This document shows, in pieces, positions 16,572 through 26,208 of a DNA stretch of 64,000 nt. The stretch is from positions 61,306 through 125,305 of the forward strand of contig NZ_JARHUG010000014.1 in NCBI RefSeq assembly GCF_029223185.1. Direction: 5' to 3'. The position numbers and the translations under genes were made by a program. The DNA comes from Aliiglaciecola sp. CAU 1673. Lineage in GTDB: Bacteria > Pseudomonadota > Gammaproteobacteria > Enterobacterales > Alteromonadaceae. The notes beneath the pieces were generated by a model. That model did no database searches, was not told where the DNA came from, and was given only the letters and a program-made list of their open reading frames with translations. The number at the start of each line of letters is the position of its first letter. Position 1 is the stretch's first letter.

Positions 16572-17663
16572 TTAGACGTTGAAGCGGAAGTGAATGACAT
16601 CGCCATCTTTAACGATATATTCCTTACCTTCCAGACGCCATTTACCGGCATCCTTGGCCCCTTGTTCGCCTTTGAACTCCACAAAGTTGTCATAGGCAAT
16701 GACTTCGGCGCGGATAAAGCCTTTTTCGAAGTCGGTGTGGATCTTACCGGCTGCTTGCGGTGCGGTGGAGCCTTTGGGGAAGGTCCAGGCACGCACTTCT
16801 TTTACCCCGGCGGTAAAGTAAGTGCTTAAGTTCAGCAGGCTGTAACCGGCGCGGATGACGCGGTTCAGGCCCGGCTCTTCCAAGCCCATGTCAGCCATAA
16901 ACTCTGCGCGCTCGTCTTCTTCCAGTTCGGCGATTTCTGATTCCATAGCGGCGCAGACGGCAACCACCACGGCATTCTCAGCCGCCGCGATTTCCCTGAC
17001 CTTATCCAGGTAAGGGTTGTTTTCGTAGCCGTCTTCATTGACGTTGGCAATGTACATGGTCGGCTTCAGAGTCAGGAAGTTCATGTAGGCAATGGCGGCC
17101 AGCTCTTCTTTTTCGAGTGGCACGGCGCGCAGCAGCTTACCTTCATCCAGATGCGGTTTGATTTTTTCCAGCACCTGCATTTCAAATTTGGCGTCTTTGT
17201 CACCACCTTTGGCGCGCTTACCTACGCGAAGCAGGGCCTTTTCACAGGTTTCCAAATCGGCCAGGGCCAATTCGGTGTTGATCACCTCGATATCATCGGC
17301 CGGGTCAACCGCACCGGCGACGTGCACGATGTTGTCATTTTCAAAGCAGCGTACCACATGGCCGATGGCGTCGGTTTCACGGATATTGGCCAGGAATTTG
17401 TTACCCAGGCCTTCACCTTTGGAAGCGCCTTCCACCAGACCGGCGATATCCACGAATTCCATGGTGGTGGGGATCACGCGTTGGGGCTTAACGATTTCTG
17501 CCAGCTTGTCCAGACGCAGATCGGGCACAGGTACCACGCCGGTGTTGGGCTCAATGGTACAAAACGGGAAATTGGCCGCTTCGATGCCGGCTTTGGTCAG
17601 GGCGTTGAACAGGGTGGATTTACCCACATTCGGCAGGCCAACGATGCCACATTTAAATCCCAT
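16572..17663 (-). CDS. ychF: Ribosome-associated ATPase/GTPase YchF
   Basis: An Obg-family translation-associated P-loop NTPase of 363 residues, exactly the family length. Walker A is GLPNVGKST (about 8-16). The switch/G3 region [20 protein letters not shown] is near residue 70, and the G4-equivalent YIANVNEDG supports ATP preference as in YchF/OLA1. The C-terminal TGS-like domain ends in [13 protein letters not shown]. The start ATG has GAGGA seven bases upstream. It follows pth by 14 bases and forms the rplY-pth-ychF transcription unit. Confidence 0.97.
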   Translation of the reverse strand: MGFKCGIVGLPNVGKSTLFNALTKAGIEAANFPFCTIEPNTGVVPVPDLRLDKLAEIVKPQRVIPTTMEFVDIAGLVEGASKGEGLGNKFLANIRETDAIGHVVRCFENDNIVHVAGAVDPADDIEVINTELALADLETCEKALLRVGKRAKGGDKDAKFEMQVLEKIKPHLDEGKLLRAVPLEKEELAAIAYMNFLTLKPTMYIANVNEDGYENNPYLDKVREIAAAENAVVVAVCAAMESEIAELEEDERAEFMADMGLEEPGLNRVIRAGYSLLNLSTYFTAGVKEVRAWTFPKGSTAPQAAGKIHTDFEKGFIRAEVIAYDNFVEFKGEQGAKDAGKWRLEGKEYIVKDGDVIHFRFNV

Positions 17664-17677
17664 GGTAATTCCTCAGG

Positions 17678-18256
17678 TTATTCTGCTTTGAATGAGTGCA
17701 GACGGTTCATGGCTTTAGTCATGCCGTCTTTGATCAAAATATCGGTACAACGCACCGCCTCATCGATGGCGGCGTCTATCAATTGCTGTTCTTCGCTTCT
17801 GGCACGGCCCAGTACATGGCCGGTGACTTTTTGTTTATCACCCGGATGGCCGATACCGATGCGAAGGCGATGGAACTCTTTGTTATTGCCCAACTTGCTG
17901 ACGATATCGCGAATACCGTTTTGGCTGGAGCTACCGCCGGTTTTTAGTTTTGCCACGCCAGGAGGTAAGTCTAACTCGTCAAAAGCCACCAGAATATTGT
18001 CCACCGGAATACGATAAAACTTCGCCATGGCACCAACGGCCTGGCCACTGAGATTCATAAAGGTGGTGGGGAGCAACAGTCGGATATCCTGACCGGCAAT
18101 TTGCATGCGACCGGTGAATCCGGAGAATTTGGCTTCGAGTTTAAGCGGACAATTATAGTGGCGGGAGAGTGCATTGAGATACCAGGCACCAGCGTTGTGC
18201 CTGGTATGCTCGTATTCTGGGCCTGGGTTACCCAGGCCCACAATCAGCTCGATCAA
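17678..18256 (-). CDS. pth: Peptidyl-tRNA hydrolase
   Basis: Releases peptides from peptidyl-tRNA dropped by ribosomes. It has 192 residues against 194 in E. coli. Active-site residues Asn10 (GLGNPG), His20 (TRHNAGAW), Asn68 (PTTFMNLSG) and Asp93 (DELDLPPG) are present. The usual GGHGGHNG loop is GGSSSQNG (107-114), one residue shorter, so the conserved His113 of E. coli is Gln112 here. The start is TTG at 18254-18256, nine bases after the GAGGA that overlaps the rplY stop; five bases separate the two genes, implying coupling. Confidence 0.95.
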   Translation of the reverse strand: MIELIVGLGNPGPEYEHTRHNAGAWYLNALSRHYNCPLKLEAKFSGFTGRMQIAGQDIRLLLPTTFMNLSGQAVGAMAKFYRIPVDNILVAFDELDLPPGVAKLKTGGSSSQNGIRDIVSKLGNNKEFHRLRIGIGHPGDKQKVTGHVLGRARSEEQQLIDAAIDEAVRCTDILIKDGMTKAMNRLHSFKAE

Positions 18257-18261
18257 GAGGA

Positions 18262-18897
18262 TTATTCCTCAGATTTAGCTTCTTCGTCACCTTCTGCATC
18301 GGCAGCGGTGGTGCCTTTGGCAGTTTTCACAGTCACAACGGCTTGGTCATGGTCTGCGCCTTTGGCCAGCTCTACCAGGGTAACACCCTTAGGCAGTTTC
18401 AGATCAGACAAGTGCAGGGTTTGACCCAGAGCAACGTTCATCAGATCTACTTCGATGAACTCTGGCAGGTTTGCAGGCAAGCAGCTGATGGCTACGTCAG
18501 CAATGTGGTGCTCAGCGTGACCGCCCTGAATCTTGATAGAAGGCGCCTTGGCTTCATTGATGAAGTGCAAAGGAACGTTAGTGGTAATGGCTTGCTTGGC
18601 ATCTACGCGCAAAAAGTCGATGTGAGTGACTTTGGGCTTATAAGCGTGACGCTGCATGTCTTTAACCAGGGCTTCTACTTTCTTGCCGCCGATGTTCAGA
18701 GTCAGAACATGGCTGTAGAAAGCTTCGAAAGCTTGGGCTTGCAACACTTTGCTGTGATCCAGGGTCAGAGACACAGGGGCTTCACCAGCACCGTACAGGA
18801 TAGCAGGTACTTTATCTTCACGACGCAGGCGGCGGCTCGCACCTTTCCCCAGGTCTGTGCGGATCTCTGCATCCAGGTTAAAAATCGCTTCAGACAT
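18262..18897 (-). CDS. rplY: 50S ribosomal protein L25 (long, Ctc/TL5 type)
   Basis: 5S rRNA-binding ribosomal protein of 211 residues. The N-terminal L25 domain (about 1-92) begins [21 protein letters not shown] and contains VPAILYG. The C-terminal TL5-like beta domain (about 95-185) is followed by an acidic Ala/Glu tail ([12 protein letters not shown]). E. coli L25 has only the first domain. The start ATG has TTTGGAG seven bases upstream. It is the first gene of rplY-pth-ychF. Confidence 0.95.
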   Translation of the reverse strand: MSEAIFNLDAEIRTDLGKGASRRLRREDKVPAILYGAGEAPVSLTLDHSKVLQAQAFEAFYSHVLTLNIGGKKVEALVKDMQRHAYKPKVTHIDFLRVDAKQAITTNVPLHFINEAKAPSIKIQGGHAEHHIADVAISCLPANLPEFIEVDLMNVALGQTLHLSDLKLPKGVTLVELAKGADHDQAVVTVKTAKGTTAADAEGDEEAKSEE

Positions 18898-18979
18898 AAT
18901 TTACTCCAAATAAGGACATGGGCGGGATTTCGCGACCAAATTCCCGCAATAAGGTTTATCCCTTAAAAAAGGGCGGCGA

Positions 18980-19009
18980 ATTCTACCACCGCGAAGCGAT
19001 AAGAAACAA
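18980..19009 (-). promoter_or_regulatory. Candidate sigma-70 promoter of rplY-pth-ychF
   Basis: On the minus strand TTGTTT (19004-19009), 18-bp spacer, TAGAAT (18980-18985), then a GC-rich discriminator TCGCCGCCC. It lies about 85 bases before the rplY start. Assigned by consensus match only. Confidence 0.5.
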
Positions 19010-19039
19010 GCTTTTAACTGACAAGAGAAGCGAACCTGA

Positions 19040-19453
19040 TCAGATAGAACGCGGGTCGACACCGACCTTAGTGTCGTCCACGATGTTGATATTCAGCACC
19101 CGCACTGGTGTACCATGCTGTTGAATAGTCATCACGTCCGGCTCCAACCGGCCTTCTATCTCTACTATCAGTCCATGACGTTTGAATTCTTTGGCCAGAT
19201 TCAACGGGTAATAAGCTTTGCCGCGCTTGTCATAGATAGCGAAAAAGCCGCCCTCCAAATCCAGATAGCGGACTTCACCGACAATACGGATGACCTGCTT
19301 ATCTGAGCCTTTGACTGTTGGCGTGGTCTTAGAGGTATCACTCAAGCTGCTTTCCTTTACAGGAGTATCGCCAGATTCGGAGGTTGGTGCTTGAGACAGT
19401 TCCTGCTGACATCCCAGCAATACCAACACCATGGCAATGGTTGTTTTTTTCAA
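19040..19453 (-). CDS. Small lipoprotein with a C-terminal beta-rich (OB-like) domain
   Basis: A 137-residue protein starting at TTG (19451-19453), chosen because it yields a perfect lipoprotein signal, LKKTTIAMVLVLLGC, with the lipobox Cys at residue 15. Longer upstream codons would bury that signal. A Ser/Thr-rich linker (ESGDTPVKESSLSDTSKTT) leads to a compact beta-rich domain of about 75 residues: VIRIVGEVRYLDLEGGFFAI, then YYPLNLAKEFKRHGLIVEIEG and TPVRVLNINIVDD. Its size and strand pattern resemble small OB-fold lipoproteins. The role is unknown. It diverges from the solute-binding protein gene at 19551. Confidence 0.7.
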   Translation of the reverse strand: MKKTTIAMVLVLLGCQQELSQAPTSESGDTPVKESSLSDTSKTTPTVKGSDKQVIRIVGEVRYLDLEGGFFAIYDKRGKAYYPLNLAKEFKRHGLIVEIEGRLEPDVMTIQQHGTPVRVLNINIVDDTKVGVDPRSI

Positions 19454-19550
19454 GGTTTCACAAGGCCGTTTTCTGATTTCTGCTGATAAGGTTAAAACAG
19501 ATTGATTCCGTTGACTAATCTTAAAGCCGAACTTGGGATAAAGGTGTGAA

Positions 19551-20261
19551 ATGAGATCTTGTTTGCTTTTGCTCTTCCTTTTCTTCTGTGGACTCAACGC
19601 TGCCCATTCTGCAGAGCCGAAATTGCTGGTTGTCACAGAGAGTTTGCCGCCCTTCCAGATACAGCGGGCAGGGGGAAATATAGAAGGCATTGCAACCAAC
19701 AAGGTACGGCAACTGTTGTCCGGATTGGCACTGGACGCGGAGATCGAAATGATGCCCTGGGCCAGAGCCTATCTGATGGCGCAGAGCGAGCCCAATGTTC
19801 TTATCTACTCCATTGTTCGAACCCCATTTCGTGAGAATTTGTTCCACTGGATTGGGGTTTTGGTCAGTACTAAAACCCACTTTATTGCGCTACGTGACAG
19901 GCAAGATATCCATATCACGGACGTTGATGATTTGAGTCAGTATCGTATCGCCGTGAAGCGGGACGATGTGATTACCGAATGGCTGGAGCGCAGCGGTATT
20001 CGCAGCAACCTAGTGCAGATTAAGAATACACAAAGTACCTTAGCCATGTTGCTTCTGGGGCGGGTGGATCTGATCCCCGGCTCTAAAATCCATATTGAAT
20101 ACATGTGCCAGCTTGAGGGATGTACTCTGGACCAGTTGGCCTTTTTGTACGAAATAAAAGAGGTGAATAACGACTTCTACCTGGCTGCCAGTCTTGGCAC
20201 GCCACTGCCGCTTGTTGAAACCTTGAGAACCGCCTTATCGGCTATCAATGCTGAGGAATGA
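19551..20261 (+). CDS. Periplasmic solute-binding protein, family 3 type
   Basis: A 236-residue protein with signal peptide MRSCLLLLFLFFCGLNAAHS and an SBP_bac_3-like fold: LLVVTESLPPFQIQRAGGNIEGIATNKV, then MMPWARAYLMAQSEPNVLIYSI, and the hinge segment LSQYRIAVKRDDVITEWL. The MPWARAY signature is common in the subfamily found in many copies in Alteromonadales and Shewanella. No transporter partner is adjacent. An AAAGGT ribosome site precedes the ATG. It stands between the lipoprotein gene and prs. Confidence 0.85.
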   Translation: MRSCLLLLFLFFCGLNAAHSAEPKLLVVTESLPPFQIQRAGGNIEGIATNKVRQLLSGLALDAEIEMMPWARAYLMAQSEPNVLIYSIVRTPFRENLFHWIGVLVSTKTHFIALRDRQDIHITDVDDLSQYRIAVKRDDVITEWLERSGIRSNLVQIKNTQSTLAMLLLGRVDLIPGSKIHIEYMCQLEGCTLDQLAFLYEIKEVNNDFYLAASLGTPLPLVETLRTALSAINAEE

Positions 20262-20275
20262 AATGGACTGGCAAT

Positions 20276-20302
20276 AAAAAAGCCGCTCGAAAGCGGCTTT
20301 TA
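20276..20302. terminator. Bidirectional terminator between solute-binding protein gene and prs
   Basis: AGCCGCT-CGAA-AGCGGCT stem with A5 before and TTTT after, between convergent genes. Confidence 0.85.
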
Positions 20303-20316
20303 CAAGACGTACTCTA

Positions 20317-21264
20317 TCAGTATTCAAACATTGCAGAGATAGACTCTTCGTTGCTGACCCGGCGAATGGCTTCGGCCAACATATTGGACAGGCTAAGTTG
20401 CTTAACCTTACCTAATGCCTGAATTTCAGGACGCAGAGGGATACTGTCGGTAACCACAATCTCATCAATCACGGAGTCGGCCAGATTTTGCGGTGCATTA
20501 CCGGAGAAAATCGGGTGGGTAGCGTAGGCGAATACGCGCTTGGCGCCGTGCTCTTTCAATGCGATAGCGGCTTTGCACAAGGTGCCGCCGGTATCAATCA
20601 TGTCATCAACGATAATGCAGTCACGGTCCTGCACATCACCGATAATATGCATCACCTGAGACACATTGGCCTTAGGACGACGTTTATCGATAATGGCCAA
20701 ATCCAGATCATTCAGGACCTTGGCCAAAGCGCGGGCACGCACCACACCACCGATATCCGGTGATACCACCACTGGGTTATGGAATTCGCGCTGACGCATA
20801 TCTTCAAGCAGGATCGGAGTACCGAAGGCGTTATCCACCGGCACGTCGAAAAAGCCCTGGATCTGCTCGGCGTGCAGGTCGACGGTCAATACGCGGTCAA
20901 CGCCGACGTTTGACAGAAAATCGGCAACCACCTTGGCGGTAATCGGCACACGGGCGCTGCGTACGCGGCGGTCCTGACGGGCATAACCGAAGTAGGGCAG
21001 TACGGCGGTGATACGACCGGCTGATGCACGACGCAGGGCGTCGATCATCACGATCAGTTCCATCAGGTTATCGTTAGTAGGGGCACAGGTAGATTGGATA
21101 ATAAAGACATCGGAACCGCGGACATTTTCATGGATTTCGACGCTGATTTCTCCGTCGCTGAATCGTCCTACACTGGCGTGGCCCAGTTTGGTGTAGAGTC
21201 TGTTGGCTACTTTCTGGGCGAGTTCTGGAATGGCATTACCAGCAAAAAGCTTCATGTCCGGCAC
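20317..21264 (-). CDS. prs: Ribose-phosphate pyrophosphokinase
   Basis: Makes PRPP from ribose 5-phosphate and ATP for purine, pyrimidine, His, Trp and NAD synthesis. Its 315 residues equal E. coli Prs. Motifs are [14 protein letters not shown] at the N-terminus, the flexible loop [18 protein letters not shown], and the PRPP-binding [11 protein letters not shown] near residue 220. The start is GTG at 21262-21264 with GAGGA seven bases before; the ATG three codons later would remove residues conserved in E. coli. It is the last gene of lolB-ispE-prs. Confidence 0.97.
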   Translation of the reverse strand: MPDMKLFAGNAIPELAQKVANRLYTKLGHASVGRFSDGEISVEIHENVRGSDVFIIQSTCAPTNDNLMELIVMIDALRRASAGRITAVLPYFGYARQDRRVRSARVPITAKVVADFLSNVGVDRVLTVDLHAEQIQGFFDVPVDNAFGTPILLEDMRQREFHNPVVVSPDIGGVVRARALAKVLNDLDLAIIDKRRPKANVSQVMHIIGDVQDRDCIIVDDMIDTGGTLCKAAIALKEHGAKRVFAYATHPIFSGNAPQNLADSVIDEIVVTDSIPLRPEIQALGKVKQLSLSNMLAEAIRRVSNEESISAMFEY

Positions 21265-21308
21265 AGTAGGATCCTCAGTGGGCGGTCTAAATTGTATCGA
21301 CACCGGAC

Positions 21309-22169
21309 TTATTCTAGCCGTTTTAACCTCTCAAGCAGGCTGTGCACAGGTGAATAATTCACTCCTTGCGCCACGAAACCCCGGCAACCCTCTGGCAGGG
21401 CCGCCAGCAGCCTTTCGGCCTGAACTTTATCGGGGAAAACGGCAAATAAACAGGACCCTGTGCCTGTCATTCGCGACGGCGCGTATTCTAGCAACCACTG
21501 TAATATCTTTGCAACTTTAGGGTGCAGCTTACAAACCAGTTCCTGGCAGTCATTATGGGTACTTTCGAACTGATAATCCTGCCAGCGAAGGGGGGGGGTG
21601 TTTCTTGGTAGGTCAGGATGGGTAAAGATATCTTTAGTCGCCACATGGATGCCGGGACTGACCACCAGATACCATAACCCAGGTTGGGACACCGGATAAA
21701 GATGCTCGCCCACGCCCTCGGCAAAGGCGGTATGCCCCCTGACAAAGACCGGGACATCGGCACCAAGACGCAGGCCAATTTCGGCCAGTTTGTCGATGCC
21801 AAGATCCAACTGCCACAGATGATCCAACGCCAGCAATGTGGTTGCCGCATTGGACGAGCCACCGCCGATACCACCGCCCATGGGCAGCTTTTTATCCAGA
21901 TAAATCCGGCAGCCCTTTGTGCCCTTGCCGTGTTTTTGCAGCAATCTGGCCGCTTTGACCACCAGATTATCTTCATCGGGTACGCCGGGTATGGGGGTTA
22001 CTAACTGAATCTGACTATCGTCAGTAACCTCAAACTGCAGGCTGTCGCCTTGATCTAAGAGTTGAAACAGACTTTGCAGGCGATGATAGCCGTCTTCACG
22101 GCGTCCTAATATATGCAGGAACAGATTGAGCTTGGCCGGAGACGGCCAGCGGATCAGTTGAGTGTCCAT
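21309..22169 (-). CDS. ispE: 4-diphosphocytidyl-2-C-methyl-D-erythritol kinase
   Basis: GHMP kinase of the non-mevalonate (MEP) isoprenoid pathway, 286 residues. It phosphorylates CDP-ME at the 2-hydroxyl. Visible are the N-terminal [20 protein letters not shown], the ATP-binding glycine loop [15 protein letters not shown] near residue 95, the [18 protein letters not shown] segment, and the C-terminal [12 protein letters not shown]. Its start overlaps the end of lolB by 16 bases, and prs follows after 44 bases, matching the gammaproteobacterial lolB-ispE-prs operon. Confidence 0.96.
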   Translation of the reverse strand: MDTQLIRWPSPAKLNLFLHILGRREDGYHRLQSLFQLLDQGDSLQFEVTDDSQIQLVTPIPGVPDEDNLVVKAARLLQKHGKGTKGCRIYLDKKLPMGGGIGGGSSNAATTLLALDHLWQLDLGIDKLAEIGLRLGADVPVFVRGHTAFAEGVGEHLYPVSQPGLWYLVVSPGIHVATKDIFTHPDLPRNTPPLRWQDYQFESTHNDCQELVCKLHPKVAKILQWLLEYAPSRMTGTGSCLFAVFPDKVQAERLLAALPEGCRGFVAQGVNYSPVHSLLERLKRLE

Positions 22170-22747
22170 TGATTTACCCGGATCTTTATCTGGTTTTGAC
22201 CTGCCGTTAATTGCAAAGAGTAAGGCAGCGCATAGTTATCTACCTGACGGTAGTCCGCCAATTCCACCAACCAGCCCTGTGGTGATTCCAACTGATAAAT
22301 CAGTCCCTTATCTGCCTGTAATATTCGCGTGCCGTCGGTGCGCTGGCCCTTTAGCCACAGCGGTAAATCATTCACCGGCATTTGCCAGCCGGTGAGGCTG
22401 TGTAAAAGTGAAGCCGCATCATAGTGCTGATAGTCCTTACCATCATATTGAAGCTCCACCAGACCCTGATGCTGGGTCATTTTCAGCAAGGTCGTGCCAA
22501 ATAAATTGCTGAGCAGCAATTCATAGTCTGTGTCGGATTGTCGCCAATTCAGGGCGGCGCTGAACTTGTCATTTTCGCCTTTAAAGGCCAGTTTACCGTT
22601 GATGCGCCACTGCTTCAGCTGGGCCAGCGCTTGCTGGTGTTCACTGGCATCCACAACCTGCTCCACCCTGGGCACGCTGGCGCAAGCACTGAGTAAAGTC
22701 AGCAGTATCAAAAGAAAGGGGAAGCCGAGAACCTGGGAGCGGGGCAT
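22154..22747 (-). CDS. lolB: Outer-membrane lipoprotein LolB
   Basis: Accepts lipoproteins from LolA and inserts them into the outer membrane. It has 197 residues, a lipoprotein signal with lipobox LLSAC (Cys about residue 22), and family segments LKQWRINGKLAFKGENDKFSA, FNWRQ-like LNWRQSDTDYELLLSNLFGTTLL, and GWQMPVNDLPLWLKG. The start is the ATG at 22745-22747; the frame continues upstream but into the hemA control region. It diverges from hemA across 131 bases. Confidence 0.93.
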   Translation of the reverse strand: MPRSQVLGFPFLLILLTLLSACASVPRVEQVVDASEHQQALAQLKQWRINGKLAFKGENDKFSAALNWRQSDTDYELLLSNLFGTTLLKMTQHQGLVELQYDGKDYQHYDAASLLHSLTGWQMPVNDLPLWLKGQRTDGTRILQADKGLIYQLESPQGWLVELADYRQVDNYALPYSLQLTAGQNQIKIRVNQWTLN

Positions 22748-22878
22748 CACAAACCTGCCACAAATAGAGTTGGCGCTATGGGAACACAGAACGCCAAGCG
22801 CTTTCAATAGGTTTGGCTTTTGCGTACAATGCCACGCCGAAATTGACGGCTTAAACAGGTCTTGCGCTCGACATCCAC

Positions 22879-24141
22879 ATGGCCCTAATTGCATTTGGTA
22901 TCAATCACAACACGGCCCCAGTGGAGGTCAGAGAAAAGGTTGCCTTCACGCCAGACAACGTGATGGACGCACTGCTGTCTATTCGTCAAGAGTTGCAGGC
23001 CAATGAATCGGTGATCCTCTCCACCTGTAATCGCACTGAAATTTATGCTGACCTGGATGATGCCCAAGTAGCAGGTTTAAGGGCCTGGATTGCCGGTTTT
23101 CATGGCATCGAGCATCCGGTATTGGAAAAAAGCAGTTATTTTCATGCCCAGCAAGACGCGGTGAAACACCTGATGCGGGTAGCCTGTGGTTTAGACTCCA
23201 TGGTGCTCGGCGAGCCGCAAATCCTGGGGCAGGTCAAGCAGGCCTATACCCAAGCTAAGGACAGCGGTGCCGTGGGTGCCAATTTCGAGCGTTTATTCCA
23301 GCATACCTTTGCCATTGCCAAGAAGGTCCGCACCCAGACCGATATTGGCGCCAATGCCGTGTCGGTGGCGTTTGCCTCGGTGCAACTGGCCAAGCACATA
23401 TTCTCGTCGCTGGAAAAAGTAAAAGTATTGTTGATAGGTGCCGGGGAGACCATCGAACTGGTCGCCAGGCATTTGTCGGAACAAGGCGTAAGCCAGATGA
23501 TGGTGGCCAACCGCACCTTGGCCAGAGCCAATGAGCTGGCCGAGCCCTTAGGGGCGCAGGTGATGACCTTGTCGCAAATTCCGGAGCATTTGGCCCAGGC
23601 CGACGTGGTGATCAGTTCCACTGCCAGTCAGTTGCCGATTCTGGGTAAAGGGGTGGTGGAAACGGCCCTCAAGCAGCGCCGCCATCAACCCATGTTCTTA
23701 GTGGATTTGGCCGTGCCAAGGGATATCGAGGCAGAAGTAGCCGAGTTGGACGATGCTTATCTGTATACCGTGGACGATTTGCAGGAAATCGTGCAGCAAA
23801 ACCTGGCGTCCAGACAAACCGCTGCCGAGGCAGCAGAGCTGATTGTCGACGCCGGTGTGGTGGAATTTACTCAGTGGCAGGAAGCGCGGGGCGCCATCGA
23901 TCTGGTCCGCCAATACCGCGAGCAAAGTGAATCCTTCAAAGCCAAGCTCCATGAAAAGGCATTGAAACAGCTGGCTGAGGGACGTCCTGCCGAACAGGTA
24001 GTCACCGAGTTGGCCAATAAATTAACCAGTAATTTGATCCACGCGCCGACCCAGGCCATTCGCCGGGCAGCGCTGGACCAGGATGAGAACCTGTTAAACC
24101 TGTTGCAGCAAGTCTTCGGACTGTCGCAGGACAAGACATAG
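22879..24141 (+). CDS. hemA: Glutamyl-tRNA reductase
   Basis: First committed step of C5-pathway haem synthesis: reduces Glu-tRNA(Glu) to glutamate-1-semialdehyde with NADPH. It has 420 residues. The catalytic Cys50 is in ILSTCNRTEIY; the FGINHNTAP start and the GLDSMVLGEPQILGQVKQAY signature follow. The NADPH domain contains LLIGAGETIELVARHL. The C-terminal dimerisation helix bundle is complete. It heads hemA-prfA-prmC. Confidence 0.97.
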   Translation: MALIAFGINHNTAPVEVREKVAFTPDNVMDALLSIRQELQANESVILSTCNRTEIYADLDDAQVAGLRAWIAGFHGIEHPVLEKSSYFHAQQDAVKHLMRVACGLDSMVLGEPQILGQVKQAYTQAKDSGAVGANFERLFQHTFAIAKKVRTQTDIGANAVSVAFASVQLAKHIFSSLEKVKVLLIGAGETIELVARHLSEQGVSQMMVANRTLARANELAEPLGAQVMTLSQIPEHLAQADVVISSTASQLPILGKGVVETALKQRRHQPMFLVDLAVPRDIEAEVAELDDAYLYTVDDLQEIVQQNLASRQTAAEAAELIVDAGVVEFTQWQEARGAIDLVRQYREQSESFKAKLHEKALKQLAEGRPAEQVVTELANKLTSNLIHAPTQAIRRAALDQDENLLNLLQQVFGLSQDKT

Positions 24142-24189
24142 ACCATTAAACAAGGGCTGCCGGCCCTTGTGGCAGACACCGGGAAAGTC

Positions 24190-25278
24190 ATGAAATTATC
24201 CGTACAGCGCAAGCTAGAGTCGTTGATTGAACGCTTCGAGGAAGTGCAAGCCTTACTCAGCGACGCGCAAACCATTGCCAACCAGGACAAGTTCCGCGCC
24301 CTGTCGAAGGAGTATGCGCAGCTTGAAGATTTGGCCAAATGCTTCGGTCAATACCAGCAAGCACAGGACGATTTGGCCAGTGCCCAGGACATGCTAAAGG
24401 AAGACGACGCCGAGATGCGTGAAATGGCCGAGGACGAAATCAAATCCGCGAAGGCCAAGATGCAGGCATTGGAAAGCGAGCTGCAGCTTTTACTGTTGCC
24501 CAAAGATCCCAATGATGAGCGTAACTGCTTCCTGGAAATCCGTGCCGGGGCCGGTGGTGACGAGGCAGCCATTTTTGCCGGTGACTTGTTCCGTATGTAC
24601 AGCCGCTATGCCGAGCGTCGCCGCTGGAAAGTTGAGGTTGTCAGTGCCAACGAAGGCGAGCACGGTGGTTATAAGGAAGTGATTGCTAACGTAATTGGCG
24701 AAGGCGCCTACGGCATTCTGAAATTTGAATCCGGCGGTCACCGCGTGCAACGGGTCCCGGAAACCGAATCCCAGGGCCGTATCCATACCTCAGCTTGCAC
24801 AGTTGCTGTGTTGCCGGAGTTGCCTGAATCTGAAGCCATTCAGATCAACCCGGCCGATCTTCGGGTCGACACATTCCGCGCCAGCGGCGCCGGTGGTCAG
24901 CACGTTAACAAGACTGACTCAGCAATTCGTATTACCCACCTGCCATCGGGCCTCGTGGTGGAATGCCAGGACGAACGTTCGCAGCATAAAAACCGCGCCA
25001 AGGCCATGTCGGTGTTGGCCGCCAGGTTAAACCAGGTGGAGCAGGACAAGCGCGCTGCTGAAGAAGCCACAACCCGTCGTAATCTGGTGGGTAGCGGCGA
25101 TCGCTCCGAGCGAATCCGCACCTATAACTACCCGCAAGGCCGGATCACCGACCATCGCATCAATCTGACCCTGTATCGTCTGGATGAAGTGGTAGAAGGG
25201 GACTTGGACAGCATCATCGAACCCATTCGCCAGGAGCACCAGGCCGACCTGTTGGCGTCATTGTCAGATGAGGCCTGA
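24190..25278 (+). CDS. prfA: Peptide chain release factor 1
   Basis: RF1 recognises UAA and UAG. It has 362 residues. The tripeptide-anticodon region [20 protein letters not shown] and the catalytic loop [14 protein letters not shown] (GGQ) are intact. The chosen ATG at 24190 matches the family start (MKxSVxxKLExL); an in-frame ATG seven codons upstream has no homologous support. Its stop overlaps the prmC start, the methyltransferase that modifies this GGQ. Confidence 0.97.
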   Translation: MKLSVQRKLESLIERFEEVQALLSDAQTIANQDKFRALSKEYAQLEDLAKCFGQYQQAQDDLASAQDMLKEDDAEMREMAEDEIKSAKAKMQALESELQLLLLPKDPNDERNCFLEIRAGAGGDEAAIFAGDLFRMYSRYAERRRWKVEVVSANEGEHGGYKEVIANVIGEGAYGILKFESGGHRVQRVPETESQGRIHTSACTVAVLPELPESEAIQINPADLRVDTFRASGAGGQHVNKTDSAIRITHLPSGLVVECQDERSQHKNRAKAMSVLAARLNQVEQDKRAAEEATTRRNLVGSGDRSERIRTYNYPQGRITDHRINLTLYRLDEVVEGDLDSIIEPIRQEHQADLLASLSDEA

Positions 25279-26116
25279 GACGCCGGTTAGCATTGCCCAG
25301 GCATTGACCTGGGCCAAATCCCAATTTGCAGCATCAGAAAGCCCGGCCCTGGATGCCAAGGTGCTGTTGGCTCATTGCCTGGAAAAACCCGCTATCTACC
25401 TGCATACATGGCCGGAGCGCGCCTTGAGTGAAGCGCAGTGGCAGCAGTTTCAGAGCATGGTGGTCAAGCGCGAAGCGGGCCATCCCATTGCCCATCTGAT
25501 AGGTTATCGGGATTTCTGGAGTTTGCGCCTCAACGTCAGTCCACACACCCTGATCCCAAGACCAGAAACCGAGTTGTTGGTGGAAACTGCCCTGTCGCTT
25601 TGTGAGCAAAGAGCAGCCAATGTGCTCGACCTTGGCACCGGTACCGGCGCTATCGCGTTAGCCCTCGCCAGCGAGCGGCCTGACTGGCAGGTGCTTGGTG
25701 TTGATATCAAAGCTGAGGCTGTGGCACTGGCCAATGACAATGCCAGAATCAACCAGGTTACTAATGCGCGCTTTTTGCAAAGCGACTGGTTTGACGCCAT
25801 AGAAGCACAGCGTTTCGATCTTATCCTCAGCAATCCGCCGTACGTGGACCCCGCCAGTCCTTATCTGGCCCAAGGTGATGTGCGCTTTGAGCCCTTAAGT
25901 GCGCTTATCGCCGATAATGCCGGGATGGCGGATTTGTTAAAAATAATTCAACTTTCTGTTCAATATCTTGTTGATTCTGGTTTGCTGCTGCTGGAACATG
26001 GGTACGATCAAGGCGAAAATGTGCGCGACTTGCTAAACGCCCATGGCTTTACAGATGTGCGCACAGTGCAGGATTTGGCCGGGCTTGACCGCGTCACTTT
26101 GGGACGGCTGGGCTAA
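25268..26116 (+). CDS. prmC: Release factor glutamine methyltransferase
   Basis: Methylates the GGQ glutamine of RF1 and RF2 with SAM. It has 282 residues. The N-terminal helical domain includes [16 protein letters not shown]. The SAM site is [16 protein letters not shown], and the catalytic NPPY lies in [11 protein letters not shown] (about residue 187). It overlaps the prfA stop by 11 bases, so the two are translationally coupled. Confidence 0.96.
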   Translation: MRPETPVSIAQALTWAKSQFAASESPALDAKVLLAHCLEKPAIYLHTWPERALSEAQWQQFQSMVVKREAGHPIAHLIGYRDFWSLRLNVSPHTLIPRPETELLVETALSLCEQRAANVLDLGTGTGAIALALASERPDWQVLGVDIKAEAVALANDNARINQVTNARFLQSDWFDAIEAQRFDLILSNPPYVDPASPYLAQGDVRFEPLSALIADNAGMADLLKIIQLSVQYLVDSGLLLLEHGYDQGENVRDLLNAHGFTDVRTVQDLAGLDRVTLGRLG

Positions 26117-26208
26117 ACCACTTCAACGCCGTCTTTGGTCGTAATTGCTTAGGCATGGTTGGCGAAATGAGCCCCATGGTGTCAGAGTTGCTGCACGGAG
26201 ATGTTTGA

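Noticed and set aside
17151..18017. 288-residue plus-strand frame across ychF and pth
   Set aside because: Antisense to two well-identified genes, spans their junction, no family resemblance.
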